DNA of 10,006 nucleotides, taken from positions 1 to 10,006 of the forward strand of contig JBKPRH010000105.1 of NCBI GenBank assembly GCA_046765795.1, in the 5' to 3' direction. The position numbers were made by a program, and so were the translations under genes. The notes under the pieces were generated by a model. The model was given only the letters and a program-made list of their open reading frames with translations, did no database searches and was not told the origin of the DNA. The DNA is from Gp6-AA40 sp046765795. GTDB lineage: Bacteria; Acidobacteriota; Vicinamibacteria; Vicinamibacterales; UBA2999. Position 1 is the first letter of the stretch. Each line of letters starts with the position of its first letter. This document shows, piece by piece, positions 6,424 to 10,006 of this stretch.

Positions 6424-7935
6424 CTACCTGCCAGACTCCGGCACCAGCATGCGAATCGTGCCGTCCTGCCGTGACGTGACGAACAACTCGCCGTCGCGGC
6501 TGGCGCTGATGTGGAGATCCGCGCGCGTCACGCTCGAGCCCATCGTTCGTTCGATGAGATCGCGGAGCGTCACGTAGACGCGCTCGCCGCGCGAGTTGCG
6601 CGTGAACAGTTGAATCTCCTCGACCGGCGCTGTCGTCTGCGGGATGCCGTCATCGGCTTTCTTCATCGCCGCGAGATCGGAGGCGAACAGTCGTCCGCGT
6701 TGGATGTCGCCGAACACGAACTTGCCGCGCAGTGCCTCAATCCTCCCGTGGTACGCGAACCCGCCCGAGATCGCCTGACCCTCGTTGTGGTCGTAGATGG
6801 CGACTGGGTAGGTGAATTCGTCCTTCTTGCTGCCATTGAGAATCTCGGCAGGGAGGGCGAACAGTTGGCCGAGATTGCCGCCGGGACGGATCATGCCGTT
6901 TTCCCAGTAGCCTTCTCGCTTCATCCAGCCGTAGTTCTCGCCGTTGCGGACGATGTTGACCTCTTCGATGTTGTTCATGCCGATGTCGCAGGCGTACATC
7001 GTGCCGTCGGCCATGTCCCATGACAGGCGATGGGCGTTGCGGAAGCCGTAGGCGTAGATTTCGCCGAGCGTTTTGGGATCGTTGTCAGCGGCGAATTTAT
7101 TGGCCATCGGGATGGTGTAGTCGCCGAGGCCCTTGACGCCCTTCGTTTCCGAGGGGCTGCGTGGATCGAAGCGCAAGATGGCGGTGATCACCGAATCGAG
7201 ACGCTGCGTCTGGGTCGGGTTGTTGGCGTTCGGGCCGCCGCCGTTGCTGAACCCATGATCGCTGCCGCTCGTGTAGAGAAGGCCGTAGTCGGCGCTGCCC
7301 GGCTTCGCGGTCGGATTGAAACCGACGAAGCCCATCGGGTGCGTCAGGTTCATCACGACGTGCGCCCCGCGATAGAGTTCGCGCCGGGTCCCTTCGAACA
7401 CGTTCGCGGCGGGATTCCTGGCCCGCCACTCGGTGATCACGTTGTGATAGGTGACGTCCTTGGCTGTGTAGCCTGGAGGAATGAAGTTCGGCGTCGACGG
7501 GTTCCCCTCGGCGCGCTCGCCGTGGACCGTGTAGAAGAGGCCGTTCTTCGCGAACTCTGGATGGAAGTCGAAGCCAATCAGGCCGCTCTCGAGACGGTTG
7601 TAGATCGCGTAGGGAAAGAGCTTTGCGAAGTCGAGGTATACGCTTGGCTGATTGTTCTTGTCGAGCAGATACAGAAGCCCGCGCGAGTCGTTGGTGAAGC
7701 GGCGGCCGTCGGGCAGGTCGCGCACGAACTGCACGCGCGCCCAGCCAGCCGGGTTCACGTCCTGGTCGGGCTTGAGCATGCTCCGGGTATCCGGCAGGCG
7801 CACCATGTCCCGAATTTCCACCATGAGTCCGCGCTTCTCGACCGGCGCAGGAAGCGGATCGGTGACCTGGGCGTGGACGAACGCAATCGCGAGCGTCAGA
7901 GCAGAGACGATGAGGAATGAAATCCGAACGCGCAT
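6424..7935 (-). CDS. Secreted PQQ-dependent sugar dehydrogenase-like protein (glucose/sorbosone dehydrogenase family)
   Basis: This 503-residue protein starts with a signal peptide (residues 1-22, RISFLIVSALTLAIAF, likely cut after VHA before Gln23), so it acts outside the cytoplasm. The rest has the beta-propeller wording of the GSDH family: DGRRFTNDSRGLLYLLD (76-92), GLIGFDFHPEFAKNG (118-132), YAYGFRNAHRLSWD (294-307), ACDIGMNNIEEVNIVRNG (315-332) followed by ENYGW, SGGFAYHG (390-397), GKFVFGDIQRGRLFASD (404-420) and a last blade at about 472-499. Family members oxidise sugars or other alcohols with pyrroloquinoline quinone as cofactor, but many homologues are uncharacterised, and I cannot confirm the PQQ or calcium ligands by eye. 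GGAGG lies 4 nt before the ATG. The gene follows the DinB-like gene by 36 nt and is probably cotranscribed with it. Its TAG stop abuts a palindrome. Confidence 0.92.
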   Translation of the reverse strand: MRVRISFLIVSALTLAIAFVHAQVTDPLPAPVEKRGLMVEIRDMVRLPDTRSMLKPDQDVNPAGWARVQFVRDLPDGRRFTNDSRGLLYLLDKNNQPSVYLDFAKLFPYAIYNRLESGLIGFDFHPEFAKNGLFYTVHGERAEGNPSTPNFIPPGYTAKDVTYHNVITEWRARNPAANVFEGTRRELYRGAHVVMNLTHPMGFVGFNPTAKPGSADYGLLYTSGSDHGFSNGGGPNANNPTQTQRLDSVITAILRFDPRSPSETKGVKGLGDYTIPMANKFAADNDPKTLGEIYAYGFRNAHRLSWDMADGTMYACDIGMNNIEEVNIVRNGENYGWMKREGYWENGMIRPGGNLGQLFALPAEILNGSKKDEFTYPVAIYDHNEGQAISGGFAYHGRIEALRGKFVFGDIQRGRLFASDLAAMKKADDGIPQTTAPVEEIQLFTRNSRGERVYVTLRDLIERTMGSSVTRADLHISASRDGELFVTSRQDGTIRMLVPESGR

Positions 7936-7952
7936 GATGCCTCCGGTAGTCG

Positions 7953-7968
7953 GCGGACTGAAGTCCGC
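7953..7968. repeat. Palindromic element in the dinB-dehydrogenase intercistronic gap
   Basis: GCGGACT (7953-7959) and AGTCCGC (7962-7968) are perfect inverted repeats around GA. Read on the minus strand, the stem begins 3 nt after the TAG stop of the DinB-like gene and ends 8 nt before the GGAGG that serves the dehydrogenase. Aligned from the stop codon, it matches the element at 6403-6422 in length and position, with changes that keep the pairing. It may be a partial terminator, a processing or stability signal, or a copy of a dispersed palindromic repeat. Confidence 0.7.
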
Positions 7969-7971
7969 GGT

Positions 7972-8538
7972 CTACTTCTTCTGTGCCCGCGCCGTGGACG
8001 GCGGCACGTGGCCCTTCAGCCGCATGTACACGACCATGTTGCCGTAGTGCTCGTTGTTGTGCGTGGTATTGAACACGAGTACCGAACCGCGGCTGGCCTG
8101 CTTCTTCGCCGATCCCGCCATCGTGATCAGTGCGTTGTAATTTGCATCCGTCGTCCCGTTGTAGACGTCGTCGCAATACTTCAGCGCGTCGTTGATGCCT
8201 TTGACGAGCGCGGCCTTATCAGTCGCCCGCTCGAAGTTCTCCTTGCTTGGCGGTGGCTCGCCCTTCGCCTGTGAACAAAAGAAGAAGTTGGCGTTGACAA
8301 CGTGACCGACTAACTCGGCGAAGCTGCGGACCTGCGGCGTTGCCTTGAATGAATATTCTTCGGCCGGCATGCTGGCAGCGGCGTCAGCGAGATTCTGGCG
8401 GATGGTCGCATGCATCGTCTTTACGACCGACGCCATCGATGGCGATAAGGCTTCGTTGAATCCGGCGTCAGTCGTTTGAGCCGAAACCGACATCGGAATC
8501 AGGAGCACACAGAGACTACAGAGGAGACCGCGCAGCAT
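7972..8538 (-). CDS. Secreted DinB-family protein
   Basis: This 188-residue protein begins with a signal peptide (residues 1-20, LLCSLCVLLIPMSVSA, cut before Gln21), so it acts outside the cytoplasm. The mature part is mostly helical and carries the DinB-like metal triad in its usual places: His79 in AELVGHVVNANFFFC, and His160 and His164 in NTTHNNEHYGNMVVYMRLKG. The spacing HxxxH and the first histidine after a helix match the four-helix-bundle DinB/YfiT superfamily, which binds a divalent metal and includes thiol-dependent transferases. Signal-peptide versions are frequent in Acidobacteria and have no settled function. Four cysteines are visible after the signal or near its core (Cys88, Cys122, plus Cys7 and Cys10 in the signal). 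The ATG at 8538 has AAAGGG 9 nt upstream. It leads a probable bicistron with the dehydrogenase. Despite the family name it is not evidence of a DNA-damage role. Confidence 0.88.
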   Translation of the reverse strand: MLRGLLCSLCVLLIPMSVSAQTTDAGFNEALSPSMASVVKTMHATIRQNLADAAASMPAEEYSFKATPQVRSFAELVGHVVNANFFFCSQAKGEPPPSKENFERATDKAALVKGINDALKYCDDVYNGTTDANYNALITMAGSAKKQASRGSVLVFNTTHNNEHYGNMVVYMRLKGHVPPSTARAQKK

Positions 8539-8563
8539 GATCGAGGACCCTTTCCCAATGGCG

Positions 8564-8581
8564 CGCCCGGCATGCCGGGCG
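8564..8581. repeat. 18-bp perfect palindrome in the divergent gap
   Basis: CGCCCGGCATGCCGGGCG is its own reverse complement. It lies 25 bp upstream of the DinB-like start codon, so it would be in that gene's 5' leader if the minus promoter is farther right. As RNA it could form a 7-bp stem with a CAUG tip; as DNA it could be a dimer binding site. Confidence 0.7.
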
Positions 8582-8582
8582 A

Positions 8583-8600
8583 CTGTCGCCGGTTCGACAG
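8583..8600. repeat. Second inverted repeat in the divergent gap
   Basis: CTGTCG (8583-8588) and CGACAG (8595-8600) are perfect inverted repeats with a 6-bp spacer, immediately beside the 18-bp palindrome. Farther right, AGTCGACT (8609-8616) is an 8-bp palindrome. These could be operator half-sites for the two divergent transcription units. No regulator is identified. Confidence 0.45.
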
Positions 8601-8603
8601 TCT

Positions 8604-8632
8604 AGCCTAGTCGACTCGTCGGGTATGCTCAA
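8604..8632 (-). promoter_or_regulatory. Weak candidate promoter for the DinB-like/dehydrogenase pair
   Basis: On the minus strand TTGAGC (8632-8627) is separated by 17 bp from TAGGCT (8609-8604). The matches to the -35 and -10 consensus are four of six and three of six. The spacing is ideal but the -10 box is poor. For the plus-strand gene only an isolated TATGCT (8624-8629) is visible, without an acceptable -35 box. Confidence 0.25.
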
Positions 8633-8652
8633 CGTTTCGTCCTGGAGAGCTT

Positions 8653-9195
8653 ATGCGACTGGTCAGATTCGGCGGCGCGATGAGCCTCGATGGTTACATC
8701 GCCGGTCCTAACGGCGAGCACGACTGGATCGTGATGGATCCCGAGATCGACTTCGCGGGCATCATGAGCCAGTTCGACACCTTCCTCATCGGCCGCAAGA
8801 CGTTCGACGTCATGAAAGGGATGGGGAACGCGGGGAAGTCGTCGAAGGGCATCACCAACATCGTCTTCTCGCGCACGTTGAAGCAGAGTGACTATCCGAA
8901 GGTGAGGATCGAGTCCGACGCCGAAGCGGTTGTGAAGGAACTGAAGACGAAGCCCGGGAAGGACATTGCGATCTTCGGCGGCGGCGAGCTGTTTCGCAGC
9001 CTGCTTGCTCTTGGCCTGGTCGATCGCATCGAGATGTCGGTGATCCCGGTGCTGCTCGGCACCGGGATCCCGGTCCTTCCTCCTCCCGCTTCGCGCGTGA
9101 TGCTCAAGTTGCGTTCGCAGCGCGTCTACACGAAGACCGGCACGCTCGGCGTCGAATACGAGATTGTGAAGAGTGCCAGCGGCTCACGGCGCTAG
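8653..9195 (+). CDS. Dihydrofolate reductase family protein (RibD C-terminal domain type, YyaP/YwjB-like)
   Basis: This 180-residue cytoplasmic protein is a single DHFR-like fold. Key stretches are GAMSLDGYIAGPNGEHDWI (residues 8-26, the first strand and the Met-20-like loop), FLIGRKTFDVM (44-54, nucleotide-binding turn), NIVFSRTL (69-76), KDIAIFGGGELFRSLLALGL (103-122, the glycine-rich NADPH phosphate loop) and DRIEMSVIPVLLGTGIPVL (124-142). These match the small stand-alone RibD_C proteins that resemble, but usually do not replace, folate-pathway DHFR; the true substrate is generally unknown. The ATG at 8653 follows GGAGAG by 3 nt (GGAG by 5). It is divergent from the DinB-like gene and convergent with the last gene, whose stop lies inside its final codons. 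Confidence 0.94.
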   Translation: MRLVRFGGAMSLDGYIAGPNGEHDWIVMDPEIDFAGIMSQFDTFLIGRKTFDVMKGMGNAGKSSKGITNIVFSRTLKQSDYPKVRIESDAEAVVKELKTKPGKDIAIFGGGELFRSLLALGLVDRIEMSVIPVLLGTGIPVLPPPASRVMLKLRSQRVYTKTGTLGVEYEIVKSASGSRR

Positions 9196-10006
9196 CGACC
9201 GCATCTCGTCACAGTCAACCCTGCCGGTGATCACCGCCTGTCTCGTCTGCCAGCGGGAGCCGAGAACGAAGCTGGCCCACTTCGATTCATTGAACGTGCA
9301 TGTGGCCGTCTTCTTGTCCTCGCGCTCGAGGTTGACGACGTAGCGCTCGCGATGTGCGCCCTCGCGCTCGCAGCCGAGGCACACGCCAGCCTGCGCCAGA
9401 CGGACGTCTGGCCAGCGTCGAGTCTCGAGCAGCGACGCGCCACGCTCCACTTCAGTGCGCGCGACCAGCCACCGGTTGACTGAGTAGTGGCAACGGTCGT
9501 CATAGACCGGCACGTCGCGGTACTTGGTGGTGCAGCTCTCCGACTCACTGTAGGTGCCGTCGCCGTTGTCCGACCGCACCGTACGACACTCTTGCCCGTC
9601 GGGGACTTGATCGTAGGAGCGCACCTCGCGCGTGCGGCTGATACGGTACGCGTCGGCCGGAATTGAGCCGCACCAGTCGCTCGCGCTGGTCGGCGCGAAG
9701 CGCTCGACGTCGATACTGCGCTCCCAGTTGTGGCCGACGACCGTCAGCTGTACCTCGTCCTTCCAGAAGAGTGCCAGGCCGATAAGACCGAGCACAAGAC
9801 CGATGACCAGGAGGCCAATGACGCCCGTCGCCGACAAGTGACTGGGCTCTTCCAGCTCCGCGCTCAGCGGGCTCGTCGCCGCGCGCTCGGCTCGCGCGTC
9901 GGCTTCGGTTTCGCCATAGAAAACCTCTCCCTGTGCGCGCTGCTGAGCGTGGCGCCGCGGCGCGATTTTCGCGCCGTCTTTGCCTCCGCCGCACTGCGTG
10001 CAATGC
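9184..10006 (-). CDS. Zinc-ribbon single-pass membrane protein, 5' end off the window
   Basis: The frame is open to the right edge. The visible protein begins HCTQCGGGKDGAK, which looks like the second half of a short zinc ribbon (the common form is C-x2-C, about 12 residues, then FCTQCG). The true start is probably some 15-25 codons beyond the edge. A polar, Ala/Glu-rich linker follows (including GEVFYGETEADARAE), then one membrane helix, ATGVIGLLVIGLVLGLIGLALFW. The remaining ~190 residues would lie across the membrane and hold several cysteines (SDWCGSIP, QECRTVR, SCTTKY, DDRCHYSVNRW, VCLGCE). A TTG at 9837 could start a 217-residue form, but it has no ribosome binding site and would cut off both the linker and the zinc knuckle. 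The function is unknown. Its TGA stop overlaps the convergent gene by 12 bp. Confidence 0.75.
   Translation of the reverse strand, partial: HCTQCGGGKDGAKIAPRRHAQQRAQGEVFYGETEADARAERAATSPLSAELEEPSHLSATGVIGLLVIGLVLGLIGLALFWKDEVQLTVVGHNWERSIDVERFAPTSASDWCGSIPADAYRISRTREVRSYDQVPDGQECRTVRSDNGDGTYSESESCTTKYRDVPVYDDRCHYSVNRWLVARTEVERGASLLETRRWPDVRLAQAGVCLGCEREGAHRERYVVNLEREDKKTATCTFNESKWASFVLGSRWQTRQAVITGRVDCDEMRSLAP

Noticed and set aside
7030..7920. Plus-strand open frame (296 codons) opposite the sugar dehydrogenase
   Set aside because: The minus strand carries a well-conserved beta-propeller with signal peptide and ribosome binding site; the opposite frame shows no family motif.
7097..8176. Minus-strand open frame (359 codons) spanning the DinB-like and dehydrogenase genes in another frame
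   Set aside because: Arg-rich translation typical of a shifted frame; it crosses a real stop, hairpin and start of the two genuine genes.
9184..9837. Start of the zinc-ribbon gene at TTG 9837
   Set aside because: The frame stays open to the window edge and encodes a zinc-knuckle motif upstream; the TTG has no ribosome binding site and lies right before the membrane helix.
1..10006. CRISPR array, tRNA or rRNA gene, insertion sequence, toxin-antitoxin or phage defence module
   Set aside because: I looked on both strands and saw no spaced direct repeats, cloverleaf-like segments, transposase motifs or defence-type domains.

Overview
This is a G+C-rich bacterial window with short intergenic gaps. 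It most likely comes from an acidobacterium (Acidobacteriota, possibly the Vicinamibacteria). The main argument is a PadR-type regulator followed directly by two large MacB/FtsX-like permeases that each carry the 'permease prefix' N-terminus. That is the ADOP (acidobacterial duplicated orphan permease) arrangement. A secreted DinB-like protein and a secreted PQQ-type sugar dehydrogenase homologue fit the same background. The taxonomy is inference from gene content.

Layout from left to right: (1) The 3' end of an uncharacterised gene with a GDGHF motif runs in from the left edge and stops at 563. (2) The 106-bp gap 564-669 holds a candidate promoter, a 7-bp dyad over the predicted start of transcription, and four tandem heptamers that end in a hairpin enclosing the ribosome binding site of the next gene. 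(3) A tight plus-strand operon follows, with gaps of 3 and 4 nt: padR (670-1011), ADOP permease 1 (1015-3723) and ADOP permease 2 (3728-6397, GTG start). (4) Two minus-strand genes face it. A secreted DinB-family protein (8538-7972) is followed by a secreted glucose/sorbosone-dehydrogenase-type beta-propeller (7935-6424), probably as a bicistron. (5) A 114-bp divergent gap with palindromes separates these from a plus-strand dihydrofolate-reductase-like (RibD C-terminal domain) protein (8653-9195). (6) A zinc-ribbon membrane protein on the minus strand overlaps the end of the previous gene by 12 bp, tail to tail, and runs off the right edge.

The PadR protein probably senses a signal and controls its own operon. 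The two permeases look like MacB-type exporter or mechanotransmission subunits, but no ATPase or membrane-fusion partner is encoded here. The DinB-like protein and the dehydrogenase both carry signal peptides and would work outside the cytoplasm. The last two genes have no evident link to them.

No mobile element, CRISPR array, tRNA, rRNA or clear defence system was found. The most distinctive signals are small and non-coding. One is the heptamer/hairpin leader of padR. The other is a pair of palindromes that each sit immediately after the TAG stop of a minus-strand gene and differ from each other by compensatory base-pair changes.
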